From Kurthia zopfii (lineage in GTDB: Bacteria; Bacillota; Bacilli; Bacillales_A; Planococcaceae): a stretch of DNA of 40,455 nt. A program made the translations under genes and the position numbers. Location of the stretch: assembly GCF_003143955.1 (NCBI RefSeq), contig NZ_QFVS01000028.1:1-40455 (forward strand), written 5' to 3'. A model generated the notes under the pieces. That model searched no databases and was not told where the DNA came from. It worked only from the letters and a program-made list of their open reading frames with translations. Shown one piece after another: positions 6,961 through 15,825 of the stretch. Position 1 is the first letter of the stretch. Each line of letters opens with the position of its first letter.

Positions 6961-7764
6961 TTACTGACCGTAGATTGATTGAAGATGTATAAGTAATCCA
7001 TTTTCGTTATTCGAAAAATCGGTCACTTCAGTTGCTTGTGATTTCACCCAGTCAGGCGAATTTTGCATTGCTACTGAACGCCCAGCTTTTTTAAAGAGCG
7101 GTAAATCATTGCCACCATCACCGAAAGCAATAATATCGAAAAATTCCAGACCAACGCGATCAAGTATTTCATTCGCACCGGTTGCTTTTGTAATGAATTT
7201 TCCACTAATATCGATTAAATCAGGTGAGGAAATCGCAGCGTTAAATGAATAATCCTTCTCCAATTCAGTCAGTTCAACCATCCAGTGGGCAATTGCTTCA
7301 ATATCACTCTTGAAGAATAAAATTTTCTCTACTTCAGCAGTTTCGATTTCGTCTGTCCAAATCGGTTGGAAGTAGCCATGACCTGTTAATTCATTGGCAC
7401 GTTCTCTAAGTGGAGAAATTTTAGCAGAAGTATGCCCATCATGATGATGAATTTCATGGTGAATCCCTCTCTCAATTGAAGTCGAGATTAGTTTTTCAAC
7501 CGTTTTCGGATGAATGGAGTGGCGTGACACTTCTTTTCCTCCGAATCGTACGCTCATACCATTCGAGTTGATAATTCCATCAACTTCGAATTCTCGTGGC
7601 AAGGCGTAATCCATTTCATAAATTGTTCGGCCAGTAGCGATACAGACTAATACCCCATCGCGGCGTAATTTCTGAATGTACTCGGCTAATGTCGGATCAA
7701 TGATTTTGCTATTATTTAGCGTAGTCCCGTCTAAATCCAGAACGATCATTTTTGGTTTTGTCAT
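6961..7764 (-). CDS. Cof-type HAD-IIB phosphatase
   Basis: A 267-residue HAD phosphatase of the Cof/YidA group (type IIB cap). Motif I is LDLDGTTLNNSK (Asp9 and Asp11), motif II CIATGRT near residue 45, motif III the Lys in SGKFITKATG near residue 195, and motif IV AFGDGGNDLPLFKKAG near residue 218. The start at 7764 has AGAGGTG six bases upstream; a GTG three codons earlier is less likely. Family members act on sugar phosphates or small phosphorylated metabolites such as pyridoxal phosphate or FMN; the substrate here cannot be told. It lies 12 bases after pbpC and 14 before yhcW, so the three form one operon. Confidence 0.85.
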   Translation of the reverse strand: MTKPKMIVLDLDGTTLNNSKIIDPTLAEYIQKLRRDGVLVCIATGRTIYEMDYALPREFEVDGIINSNGMSVRFGGKEVSRHSIHPKTVEKLISTSIERGIHHEIHHHDGHTSAKISPLRERANELTGHGYFQPIWTDEIETAEVEKILFFKSDIEAIAHWMVELTELEKDYSFNAAISSPDLIDISGKFITKATGANEILDRVGLEFFDIIAFGDGGNDLPLFKKAGRSVAMQNSPDWVKSQATEVTDFSNNENGLLIHLQSIYGQ

Positions 7765-7776
7765 CGTGAACACCTC

Positions 7777-9774
7777 TTATTCTTCAGTAGCTATTTTTTC
7801 TAAAGTAGGAAGTAAATTTTTTGCGAGTTCAACCGCTGATTTCCCTGTTTTTTTATGATTTTCGACGAAGGAAACGACTAAATAATTCTCTTTTTTGCGA
7901 TCAAATGCGAAAAGGAAACTATTTTGTTGACCTTCCGTCCCTTGTTCCATTTTCAATTCAGCTGTCCCGGTTTTAGCAGCGAGTGTAGTTCCTGATTTCT
8001 GCAGATTATGAGCCGTCCCTTTCGGATTTTCGACAACTTGTACAAGTGCATCGTTTACTAGTTTCACCGTTTTAGGCGTAGTAGCTTCAGAAGTTTTTGA
8101 TTTTTCACCTTTTAAAATATGTGGCGAAATAATTTTCCCTTCATTCGCGAACGCACTGAATGCAACAGCTTGCTGAATCGGTGACATTAACACTTGTCCT
8201 TGTCCATAAGAAGTGTCGGCTAGTAGAATTTCATTTTTAAAATGTTGATCTGTAGAAATTTGCGCTGGTTCCATGGCGAAAGGTAAGTCATAGTCTTTAC
8301 CAAACCCAAATTTATTTAGGCCAGCGCGTAGTTTTTTCTCGCCAAGTTCTAAACCTTCTTGTGCGAAGAAAATATTGTCGGACTGGATTAAAGCATTTTT
8401 GTAATTGACGACAGACTGTTCTGCGACGCGCGTAACTTTGTAATTACCCCAAGAAGCATCTTTCTGCCATTGAAGACCATTGATTTTTCTAGTTTTATCC
8501 GTTGTTAGAGTGCCTTCGTCAAAACCAACTGCGGCAGTGATTGCTTTCATTGTCGAACCTGGAGCGTAACGTTGAGCATATCGTGCCATAAATGGTTTAT
8601 CTTCATTGTTTACATATTTATTGTAAGCTTCTTGCGAGATTCCTCGCACCATCTGATTCGGGTCGAACGATGGTTTAGATACTAAAGCGATTAATGCACC
8701 TGATTTTGGCTGCATGACAACCGTTGAACCAACCGCACGTTCCAAATCGAAGTAAGCTTCTTTTTGAACTTTCAAATCGATTGTTAATCCGATATCTTCA
8801 CCATCAACAACTTCTGATTTTAAAAGTTTTTCTTTCACATTGCCTTGTTCATCCGTTAATGAGATTTCCCCACCATCTGTCCCACGCAGTTTGGCATCAT
8901 AGGCACGTTCAAGTCCGGCCTTACCAATTGTCGCGTCTGAACGAAGTGATGGATCTTTTTTTAAGTCTTCGGCAGTAACCTTGCCTGTATAACCAATTAA
9001 GTTGGCAGCAGCTTCACCGAGTGGGTAGTAGCGGATTTCTGTCGCTTTGTATTGCAGCCCAGTCATTTTGCGTACATCCTCATCTGCGACCGTTTTAAGC
9101 GGTACGAATAAGAAGTCCTTCACCCAACTTTGTTTTAGCGTAGCTTCTATAGAAGAAACAGGTAAATCTAAGAATTTTGAAATGGCTGCGATATTTTTCG
9201 TACGTTCTCCGCCAATCCCTAAATCTTTTGGAATGATTCCAGCTTGGAACGCTTTATTGACGGTAGCTAAATCTAAACCGTTCACATCTTTAATATTGCC
9301 TCGTTTTGCAGCAGTACTATTAAATGAAATTTTATCGGTTGATTTCATATTTGGGAAAATTAAATTAGGATTCCAGACGATTTTGAATTCCTCGTTTTCT
9401 TCAACAATTTTTGCTTTATAAGAGAATGAGGAAGTATCACCGATTGAAGTGTGTAATTTCATTTTATATGTCAAAATCTGATCTTGAATTTTGACATCAG
9501 AAATTTTAATATCATTTACACCAATACCACCGAAAACTTTCGTGTATTTTGTAACAAGGTCATCTGTTGTATAACCTTGAGATTTTAATGACTTAGTTGT
9601 AACGAGTTTTGGAAATGATTTAAATTTTTGATCCTTTAGTGAAGTAATCCATTGATTTGCTACTTCTTCTTGAGCTTTCTCATCTTTTTTCTCATTAAAA
9701 AAGAAAATACCACCAATAACAAGTCCAATGACTACGATTGCTCCAATAATTATGCCAATCGTTTTTTTATTCAT
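7777..9774 (-). CDS. pbpC: Class B penicillin-binding protein 3 (PbpC/MecA type)
   Basis: A 665-residue peptidoglycan DD-transpeptidase. Order of parts: short cytoplasmic start, one membrane anchor (residues 6-26), an NTF2-like MecA N-terminal domain (about 32-150), a PBP dimerisation domain (about 155-320) and the transpeptidase domain (about 350-655). The catalytic motifs are complete: STMK at 407-410 (Ser407 nucleophile), SDN at 465-467 and KTG at 601-603. Length and domain order match B. subtilis PbpC and the MecA (PBP2a) family, which are often intrinsically tolerant to beta-lactams; resistance itself cannot be read from the sequence. AAAGGAGG precedes the ATG. It is the first gene of an operon with two HAD phosphatases. 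Confidence 0.95.
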   Translation of the reverse strand: MNKKTIGIIIGAIVVIGLVIGGIFFFNEKKDEKAQEEVANQWITSLKDQKFKSFPKLVTTKSLKSQGYTTDDLVTKYTKVFGGIGVNDIKISDVKIQDQILTYKMKLHTSIGDTSSFSYKAKIVEENEEFKIVWNPNLIFPNMKSTDKISFNSTAAKRGNIKDVNGLDLATVNKAFQAGIIPKDLGIGGERTKNIAAISKFLDLPVSSIEATLKQSWVKDFLFVPLKTVADEDVRKMTGLQYKATEIRYYPLGEAAANLIGYTGKVTAEDLKKDPSLRSDATIGKAGLERAYDAKLRGTDGGEISLTDEQGNVKEKLLKSEVVDGEDIGLTIDLKVQKEAYFDLERAVGSTVVMQPKSGALIALVSKPSFDPNQMVRGISQEAYNKYVNNEDKPFMARYAQRYAPGSTMKAITAAVGFDEGTLTTDKTRKINGLQWQKDASWGNYKVTRVAEQSVVNYKNALIQSDNIFFAQEGLELGEKKLRAGLNKFGFGKDYDLPFAMEPAQISTDQHFKNEILLADTSYGQGQVLMSPIQQAVAFSAFANEGKIISPHILKGEKSKTSEATTPKTVKLVNDALVQVVENPKGTAHNLQKSGTTLAAKTGTAELKMEQGTEGQQNSFLFAFDRKKENYLVVSFVENHKKTGKSAVELAKNLLPTLEKIATEE

Positions 9775-10073
9775 AAAACTGCCTCCTTTCCTCTATTATG
9801 AATGAAAAATTTGAATATTGCACAAGCTATAATAGGGCTATTTAAAATTATTTCTAAAAAAATTCAATTATTTATCGAAAAATGCGTGATTTTCTCAAAA
9901 AATATATTATAATTCTATTTAAGGAACAAAAGTTGTAAAAAATAAAGGGTTTCTTCAGGCGATGTTCTTGGGGATTGGAGAATTTGTGGAACAAGATTTC
10001 AATGGGGAGTTGAACCCTTATCTACATAATTCTATTTTATAATAAGTAGAAACTCTAGGAAGAGAGGGAAGTA
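9775..10073. other. Divergent intergenic region between pbpC and the XRE regulator
   Basis: About 300 bp without a gene. The half next to pbpC is AT-rich, with no clear promoter. The half next to the XRE gene contains a G-rich stretch bracketed by AAAGGGTT (9945-9952) and AACCCTT (10013-10019), which could close a long stem. A possible promoter for the regulator is TTGAAC (10010-10015), 17 bp, TATTTT (10033-10038), overlapping TATAAT at 10038-10043. Confidence 0.4.
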
Positions 10074-10466
10074 ATGATGTTTGATCAGTATGCATTTGGT
10101 GAGCAACTAAAATTATTGAGAGAATTGAGCAATCATTCGATGTTATCATTGGCGAAAGAAATTGGTACATCTGCAAGTCGTATTAAGAGCTGGGAGGTCG
10201 GGGAGAGTATACCTTCTGCAAAATGGATCGTGAGACTTAGTCAAGCGTTGAAAATTTCAGCGGACGATTTATTATTAAATATTATGAGCGATGTTCCAAT
10301 GCCGCAAAATGATATTGAGTACAGTAGACGTAAAAATGTATTACTTCGTGATTTAAGTTCGATTTTACCGGAACTTACAAAGCAAGACTTACTAGAGCTT
10401 TATACTTTAGCTGAAATCAAAGTTTCTGTTAAAAAAGAGCCTTTGGAAGAAGCAGTACGTGTATAA
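10074..10466 (+). CDS. XRE-family transcriptional regulator
   Basis: A 130-residue protein. An N-terminal Cro/C1-type helix-turn-helix covers residues 6-66 (FGEQLKLLRELSNHSMLSLA, then GTSASRIKSWEVGESIPSAK as turn and recognition helix, then LSQALKISADDLL). The C-terminal 60 residues are helical and charged and may form a dimerisation region. Two adjacent ATG codons (10074, 10077) follow GAGAGGGA; the second has the better spacing, so the protein may be one residue shorter. It diverges from pbpC and could control it, but no matching operator pair was identified. It has its own terminator. Confidence 0.85.
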   Translation: MMFDQYAFGEQLKLLRELSNHSMLSLAKEIGTSASRIKSWEVGESIPSAKWIVRLSQALKISADDLLLNIMSDVPMPQNDIEYSRRKNVLLRDLSSILPELTKQDLLELYTLAEIKVSVKKEPLEEAVRV

Positions 10467-10472
10467 ATCGCG

Positions 10473-10502
10473 AAAACGACCATTCATTTGGTCGTTTTTT
10501 TG
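10473..10502 (+). terminator. Terminator of the XRE gene
   Basis: AAACGACCA (10474-10482), loop TTCATT, TGGTCGTTT (10489-10497), then a T run. Confidence 0.92.
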
Positions 10503-10787
10503 TCGAGAATTAAGAAAAAGGCGATTTTCATTTCATTCAAAATGTGTATTTTGTAATATTTGTGGCAATATTTGTCTATTTTGAAGCGGTTTTTGTCGAA
10601 TTTTGACCGAAAAATAATTATTTTTCAAAAGAGCAAAATTTTAGTAAGCGTTTTACATAAAAATGATTCCCAATATATCCCTTTCGTTTGGAATGTTGCT
10701 ATTTCAACAATAATTATAAGTTTCTTGTAAAATTGGACAACTTAACGTTACTAAAAAGGAAGAAAAAACCACTATTCGTAACACTGC
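10503..10787. other. AT-rich upstream region of the LysM-3D gene
   Basis: About 285 bp with no gene on either strand. A sequence with partial resemblance to a catabolite-responsive element (around 10643-10656, GTAAGCGTTTTAC) matches poorly at the ends. No further structure is convincing. The region together with 10788-10882 makes an unusually long leader or promoter region for a single wall-protein gene. Confidence 0.4.
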
Positions 10788-10842
10788 TGTAATCATTATG
10801 AAATCGTTTTGAAATATTACAGAAATACACCGTCTGTATAGT
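10788..10842 (+). promoter_or_regulatory. WalR-like box and -10 element of the LysM-3D gene
   Basis: TGTAAT (10788-10793) and TGAAAT (10799-10804) are direct half-sites in 11-bp phase. They match the WalR (YycF) consensus TGTWAH-N5-TGTWAH except for one base. A TATAGT -10 hexamer follows at 10837-10842, with no good -35, as is usual for activated WalR promoters. B. subtilis yocH is a known WalR target, which makes the match meaningful. Binding is predicted only. Confidence 0.45.
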
Positions 10843-10882
10843 AATATCCTGTGAGTAAAAAGAGGAGGTCGTTTTTAAAACG

Positions 10883-11668
10883 ATGAAGAAACAAATTATA
10901 GCAATGGTGGGTGCTTTCACACTTATGATGGCAGCTCTGACAAATACAGCATCAGCTACATCAGTAAAAGTGGAAAAAGGAGATACATTGTGGACGTTAT
11001 CTCAAAAACATAATGCATCTGTAGAAAGCATTAAGAAATTGAATAATTTACATTCAACTCTTATTTATGCAGGATCGACTTTAGAAATTGAAAAAGGTAA
11101 ATCAAAGGGAGCGTCAGTGTATATTATTAAAATTGGGGATAACTTAAATAGTATTTCTCAAAAAACTGGCATCCCGGTTAAAAAATTGATTTCATATAAC
11201 CATCTTTCAAGTGATTTAATTATCGCAGGTTCAACACTTGCGTTAACAAATAAAAACCAAAAAATCATTCCAGAGAAAAAACCTGTTGTGAAAAAACCAG
11301 TCACAAAAACAACGCCTGTTTCAAATCCAGTTGAAAAGGTTGAACCTAAGCAAGTTGAAGCAACACCAGCGCCAACATCATCTAAAACAATGACGATGAA
11401 AGCAACAGCATATACGGCTGAATGCACGGGTTGTTCAGGTATTACTGCTACTGGGATTGATGTACGTAATTCTACACCGAAATTAATCGCTGTAGACCCG
11501 CGTGTCATTCCATTAGGTTCAAAAGTTTGGGTTGAGGGTTATGGAGAAGCGATTGCTGGAGATACTGGTGGCGCAATTAAAGGGAATCGTGTAGATTTAT
11601 TAGTTGCGAGCCACGGTGAAGCGATGCAATATGGCGTCCATACGGTTCAAGTGAAAGTATTAAATTAA
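10883..11668 (+). CDS. yocH: Secreted LysM-3D domain wall protein (YocH-like)
   Basis: A 261-residue exported cell-wall enzyme. A Sec signal peptide covers residues 1-25 (MKKQIIAMVGAFTLMMAALT, cleavage after ASA). Two LysM repeats follow (about 28-69, VKVEKGDTLWTLSQKHNAS, and about 78-121, YIIKIGDNLNSISQKTGIP) and bind peptidoglycan. A Pro/Lys/Val/Thr linker (about 126-170) leads to a C-terminal 3D domain (about 172-261) with the fold of Mlt/Rpf-type lytic enzymes. The three Asp residues that name the domain appear in VDPRVIP, AGDTGGAIKG and RVDLL. Length and layout fit YocH of B. subtilis, a muralytic protein for muropeptide turnover. AGGAGG precedes the ATG with a longer-than-usual gap. Confidence 0.9.
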   Translation: MKKQIIAMVGAFTLMMAALTNTASATSVKVEKGDTLWTLSQKHNASVESIKKLNNLHSTLIYAGSTLEIEKGKSKGASVYIIKIGDNLNSISQKTGIPVKKLISYNHLSSDLIIAGSTLALTNKNQKIIPEKKPVVKKPVTKTTPVSNPVEKVEPKQVEATPAPTSSKTMTMKATAYTAECTGCSGITATGIDVRNSTPKLIAVDPRVIPLGSKVWVEGYGEAIAGDTGGAIKGNRVDLLVASHGEAMQYGVHTVQVKVLN

Positions 11669-11674
11669 GAGTGA

Positions 11675-11731
11675 AAAGCTGTCCAAATCAGATCATGCGA
11701 ATGAGATGAGGGCGGCTTTTTTTGTCTTTCT
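11675..11731 (+). terminator. Terminator of the LysM-3D gene
   Basis: AAAGCTGTCC pairs with GGGCGGCTTT by way of two G-U pairs across a 25-29 base intervening region that can itself fold, followed by seven T. Confidence 0.75.
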
Positions 11732-11862
11732 TCTATTATAAATGTTACACGCGCAACTAAGAATTTGTAAAAAAACAATAAAAAAGTGAACGAATAAAGC
11801 ATTTCTTTCGTCATACTTGTTATAGTAGTAATATCAATAATAAACATGAATGGGTGAGAAGG

Positions 11863-14445
11863 ATGAAAATTAATCGTTCAACCGTTTTTCAATGGCTTAA
11901 AGTCATCTTACCAATCTTTCTCATGCTTTTTGCAATTCGTGAGATTGGAAAGATTATACGAGAAGCCAACGGAGAGAAAATCGCGTCTGAACTGGGTGCC
12001 ATCGATGTAAGAGCGCTCGTGTTAATCGCAGTAGTTCCATTGATTTTGGCATTTCCAATGTTTTTTTATGATTATTTTATCATGAAGAAATTAAAAATTA
12101 AGCGACCAATGAAACAACTAATGAAGGAATCATTAATTATTAATTCCTTTTCTAATTTAATCGGTTTTGGTGGATTAATCGGCGTTTTACTTAGAACGCA
12201 CTATTTTAAAAAGCCAGAAATGGACAATACGACATTTTTCAAAATGATTGCGTCCGTAACTTTATTCTATTTAGCAGGAATCTCGCTATTTGCGGATATA
12301 CTACTAATCTTCGCATGGGACTTACCTCTATTTAATGAGCATCCCTTCCTTCTATTAGTAGCAGGATTTATCGGGTTATATACACCGTTCCTATTTATTA
12401 AAGCATTTATACAACTTTTAAGAAAAAAAGTAACAGTCAAAGATGTTGTCAGTGATTTCGCCTTAATCGGTGTATCAGTTGTCGAGTGGCTGGGAGCATT
12501 TTGTATGCTTGTCATTCTTACAAAACTACTACACATCGAGATCGCTTTAATCGATTTATGGCCAGTATTCGTCATCGCATCAGCAGCTGGTATTGTTAGT
12601 ATGATTCCAGGGGGACTTGGCTCATTTGATTTAGTATTCATTTGGGGAGCTACAAGTTTAAATCTTCCTTCTGAATCGGTACTCGTACTATTACTATGCT
12701 ACCGCGTCGGATACTATGTCATACCATTCATCGCAGGGGGAGCGTTATTCCTTCGTGATATTTGGAGAAGTTTTAATATTGGATACAGCAGTATTCCAAA
12801 TGCGTTGTTAGAAAAAACTACACATATTATTGCGACAGCGCTCGTATTTTTAGCTGGTTTAGCGTTACTAATTTCATCTGCTGCACCAGGAGCAATTGAA
12901 AAATTGAAGTATATTCGCGAAATTATGTCATTGCCATTCATCAATGTATCCCATCAAGTATCAGTTGTGACTGGGTTCGTACTACTAGCATTATCGAATG
13001 GTATTTCATACAAGGATAAACGTTCATTCAAAGTAACGCTTTTCGTACTAATTTTCGCATCCATCTTATTTATATTAAAAGGGGTGCAATATCGCCAAGC
13101 GCTATTTATGCTTTTCGTAGCTTTATTGCTGTACTTGTCGAAAAATCGATTTTATCGCAAGAGTTACATCGAAACTTGGGGAAGAAGTATTTTAAATACA
13201 GTCGTTATTTCAATAATAATTTTGGGCTACATCGTTTTAGGATGGTTAGCGCACCGTAATTCAAATTATAAATTACCAGATCACATCCAAACCTTATTAA
13301 TTCGTGATTCCGGAGATTTATTCAAAAGCGCAGCTATAGGTATTGTCGTCATCGTCTGTGTCGTTGTCTTCGAAAGATGGATGCGCAAACGGACACAGTT
13401 TAAGAAGCAGTATGCCAATAATCATCTGAAAGAAATAAATAAACATTTAGATCAATATGGCAAAAAGGAAGCATTTTTATTGGGCAATAGTGAAGATCAA
13501 TGTGTTTTCTGGAATAAAAAGAAAACCGTTTTATTCCCTTATTTAGTGTCAGCTGATAAATTAATTGTTCTCGGAGATTTAGTCGGAGAAAAAGAAGATT
13601 TCAAAGAAGCAATCGAAGAATTAATTATTTTTGCGGATTTATATGGCTATACACCCGTCTTTTATGAAGTTTCGGATGAATTTGTCCCGTATATGCATGG
13701 CTATGGCTTCAATTTCTTCAAATTAGGAGAAGAAGGCTGTGTCGATTTACAGACGATGCAATTCAAAGTTCATGAGATTGAACAATTCGATCGCATTGCA
13801 AAAGTTGTGAAGGAGCAAGGCTATGAGTATGAAGTGCTACAAGCGCCATTTACAGCGGAATTTGCTTTGGAATTGGATGACTTACTGAAATCAATTAAAA
13901 CGACGAAATCAAGTAAGGATACGCATTTCTTCAGCGTCCAAAACTTGAATCAAGGGCCAGTCGCGTTAATTAAAAATGAACATCAGGAAATTGTTGCTTT
14001 TGCCACATTAATGCCATTGCATGATGAGCGCAAAACAATTTCGATTACGAATTTATACTCACTGCAAATTGATTTGCCTTCTGAAGTACTAGATTATTTA
14101 TTAATGAAGCTTCTTATGACTTCAAAAGATGGTGGATATCATCAATTAAATGTCGGTATGATGTATTTACAACATGTTGGTGTATCTAAATATGCCGGGG
14201 TTTCTGAGAAAATTACAGCTCAAATTATTGTAGACGCTCAAGATACGAGTATTAATAAGGATACACTTCATTTAAAAGAGACTTACGCAAATGAATGGAA
14301 AGCCAAATATATTGCTTATCGAAAACGAGCGTTCTTGCCATTTACAATTATTCAAATTATGATGCTAATTGGAGAAAATAAATTCTCAAATAAACGAAAT
14401 CAATTTATTGCGATGAGCAATTTGAAAAAGAGAGTAGTTAAGTAA
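11863..14445 (+). CDS. mprF: Phosphatidylglycerol lysyltransferase/flippase MprF
   Basis: An 860-residue membrane protein of normal length for MprF. The N-terminal two thirds (residues 10-510) hold about 14 membrane helices that form the flippase, including the conserved IVSMIPGGLGSFDL segment near residue 245. The C-terminal cytosolic part (about 525-850) is the DUF2156 aminoacyl-phosphatidylglycerol synthase with a GNAT-like fold. It starts near GKKEAFLLGNSEDQCVFWNK, and includes QLNVGMMYLQHVGVSKYAG and ends KAKYIAYRKRAFLPFTIIQI. MprF moves an amino acid from aminoacyl-tRNA onto phosphatidylglycerol and flips the product, lowering surface charge against cationic peptides. Several positions usually strict in lysyl enzymes differ here (SFMP becomes ATLMP, DLMR-type becomes TNLYS), so amino-acid specificity is uncertain. 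The ATG at 11863 is preferred over a GTG three codons earlier. Confidence 0.93.
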   Translation: MKINRSTVFQWLKVILPIFLMLFAIREIGKIIREANGEKIASELGAIDVRALVLIAVVPLILAFPMFFYDYFIMKKLKIKRPMKQLMKESLIINSFSNLIGFGGLIGVLLRTHYFKKPEMDNTTFFKMIASVTLFYLAGISLFADILLIFAWDLPLFNEHPFLLLVAGFIGLYTPFLFIKAFIQLLRKKVTVKDVVSDFALIGVSVVEWLGAFCMLVILTKLLHIEIALIDLWPVFVIASAAGIVSMIPGGLGSFDLVFIWGATSLNLPSESVLVLLLCYRVGYYVIPFIAGGALFLRDIWRSFNIGYSSIPNALLEKTTHIIATALVFLAGLALLISSAAPGAIEKLKYIREIMSLPFINVSHQVSVVTGFVLLALSNGISYKDKRSFKVTLFVLIFASILFILKGVQYRQALFMLFVALLLYLSKNRFYRKSYIETWGRSILNTVVISIIILGYIVLGWLAHRNSNYKLPDHIQTLLIRDSGDLFKSAAIGIVVIVCVVVFERWMRKRTQFKKQYANNHLKEINKHLDQYGKKEAFLLGNSEDQCVFWNKKKTVLFPYLVSADKLIVLGDLVGEKEDFKEAIEELIIFADLYGYTPVFYEVSDEFVPYMHGYGFNFFKLGEEGCVDLQTMQFKVHEIEQFDRIAKVVKEQGYEYEVLQAPFTAEFALELDDLLKSIKTTKSSKDTHFFSVQNLNQGPVALIKNEHQEIVAFATLMPLHDERKTISITNLYSLQIDLPSEVLDYLLMKLLMTSKDGGYHQLNVGMMYLQHVGVSKYAGVSEKITAQIIVDAQDTSINKDTLHLKETYANEWKAKYIAYRKRAFLPFTIIQIMMLIGENKFSNKRNQFIAMSNLKKRVVK

Positions 14446-14458
14446 TAGGGGTGTAGCG

Positions 14459-15565
14459 ATGACAGAGATGACAATCGAACAACAAATTTTCACTTGGTTT
14501 GACCATTTTCATGCAAATCCAGAGGTTAGTTGGAAAGAATACGAAACAACGAAGAAAATAGCTTCTATTTTGGAGGAGTTAAATGTCTCATATCGATTAT
14601 TTGGAGATATTCCAGGATTAGTTGCTGAAATTGGTGAAGGAACAGATATCGTAGCTGTACGTGCAGATATTGATGCGCTATGGCAAGAAGTAGATGGGGA
14701 ATGGCGCGCAAACCATTCTTGCGGTCACGATGCAAATATTACAATGGTACTTGGCGCGTTACTTCGCCTACGTAATGAACCATTGAATCACAAAGTCCGT
14801 TTCATCTTCCAACCTGCTGAAGAATTGGGGAATGGAGCAGTTGCATCATTCGAACGTGGAGCAGTTGATGGTGTATCTCATTTATTCGGTGTTCACTTAC
14901 GTCCAATTGAAGAATTACCACTTGGTAAGATTACACCAGCGATTCATCATGGGGCAGCTTACTTTCTTGAAGGGAAAATAAATGGTGCTGATGCTCACGG
15001 TGCAAGACCACATCAAGGAAATAATTCGATCGATGTTGTTATGGCGGTTCATCAGATGTTAAATAGTCTTCACTTTTCACCATTTGAACCACATTCGGCT
15101 AAATTGACGAAAATTGTCGCAGATGGTGGTAGCACAAATATCATTCCTGGTGGAGCGACATTTGCGATGGATATCCGTGCGCAAAGTAATCAACTGCTAG
15201 ATGATATGAAAAATGCGATAGAAAAAGGATTAGAATCCATCGAAAACCAGTTCGGAGTAGGGCTGGAGTGGAGATTTTTTGATTATACACCAGGTGCAGA
15301 AGTTTCTCCGGAGGCAGCTCAAATGGCAAAATCAGCAATAATCGACACTTTAGGTGAAAATTTTTGCACTAATGAGGTTCATACACCAGGTGCTGATGAT
15401 TTTCATTTTTATACAGTCAAGAAGCCTGAATTGAAGGCGGCAATGATTGGAATTGGTGCTAATTTACAACCAGGTCTACATCATCCGAAAATGACTTTCG
15501 ACCATACGGCACTAATAGATGCATCAAAAGTTTTAGCAGCTGTTTTGAAGAAAACGCCTGAATAA
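14459..15565 (+). CDS. M20D-family amidohydrolase (AmhX/HipO-like)
   Basis: A 368-residue metallopeptidase of family M20, subfamily D, which removes N-acyl groups from amino acids (hippurate or N-acyl-amino acid hydrolases). Metal-site motifs visible are SCGHDANITMVLGAL (Cys-Gly-His), FQPAEELGNGA (Glu-Glu), VHLRP, and LHHPKMTFDH near the C terminus. The dimerisation lid lies at about 165-275 (ADAHGARPHQGNNSIDVV). Most relatives have His where this one has Asn in GHDANITM. It starts 13 bases after mprF, so the two share a transcript, and a strong terminator follows. Together with the racemase and GNAT genes 3-5 kb away, N-succinyl- or N-acyl-amino acid hydrolysis is a plausible role, but not proven. 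Confidence 0.88.
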   Translation: MTEMTIEQQIFTWFDHFHANPEVSWKEYETTKKIASILEELNVSYRLFGDIPGLVAEIGEGTDIVAVRADIDALWQEVDGEWRANHSCGHDANITMVLGALLRLRNEPLNHKVRFIFQPAEELGNGAVASFERGAVDGVSHLFGVHLRPIEELPLGKITPAIHHGAAYFLEGKINGADAHGARPHQGNNSIDVVMAVHQMLNSLHFSPFEPHSAKLTKIVADGGSTNIIPGGATFAMDIRAQSNQLLDDMKNAIEKGLESIENQFGVGLEWRFFDYTPGAEVSPEAAQMAKSAIIDTLGENFCTNEVHTPGADDFHFYTVKKPELKAAMIGIGANLQPGLHHPKMTFDHTALIDASKVLAAVLKKTPE

Positions 15566-15577
15566 ATAGATAATTTT

Positions 15578-15614
15578 AAAACCACTCTATTGTGAAAATA
15601 GAGTGGTTTTTTAT
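15578..15614 (+). terminator. Terminator of the mprF-M20D operon
   Basis: AAACCACTCTATT (15578-15591) with a 5-base loop pairs with AATAGAGTGGTTT (15597-15610), followed by further T residues. Confidence 0.93.
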
Positions 15615-15685
15615 TTTATTTTATGAATATTTATACAAATGCATCTAATGTTTTATTTAGCTAGTACAAGTAAAAATTTTGTTGA

Positions 15686-15699
15686 TGTAACCGTTTACT
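15686..15699 (+). promoter_or_regulatory. cre-like site (CcpA) upstream of nhaC
   Basis: TGTAACCGTTTACT matches the catabolite-responsive element consensus TGWAANCGNTNWCA at 13 of 14 positions, failing only at the last base. It lies about 40 bp upstream of the candidate -35 of the antiporter gene, a position compatible with CcpA activation. Inference from consensus only. Confidence 0.5.
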
Positions 15700-15739
15700 A
15701 TCTGTTTTAACGCAAAAATTTTGCATTGACTAGATTTTA

Positions 15740-15767
15740 TTTAACCATTAATGTGTATAAATATAGT
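15740..15767 (+). promoter_or_regulatory. Putative sigma-A promoter of nhaC
   Basis: TTTAAC (15740-15745), 16 bp, TATAGT (15762-15767). A second -35-like TTGACT lies just upstream. Transcription would begin near 15774. Confidence 0.4.
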
Positions 15768-15825
15768 AGATGTTTCATTTTTCAGACAAGTGATGGTATT
15801 GAGATGAACGAAGGGGATGAAAGAA

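Noticed and set aside
8724-9421. Plus-strand frames of 84 and 124 codons inside pbpC
   Set aside because: Antisense shadows of a clearly coding transpeptidase gene.
10643-10656. cre-like site upstream of the LysM-3D gene
   Set aside because: Only the centre fits the consensus and both ends mismatch.
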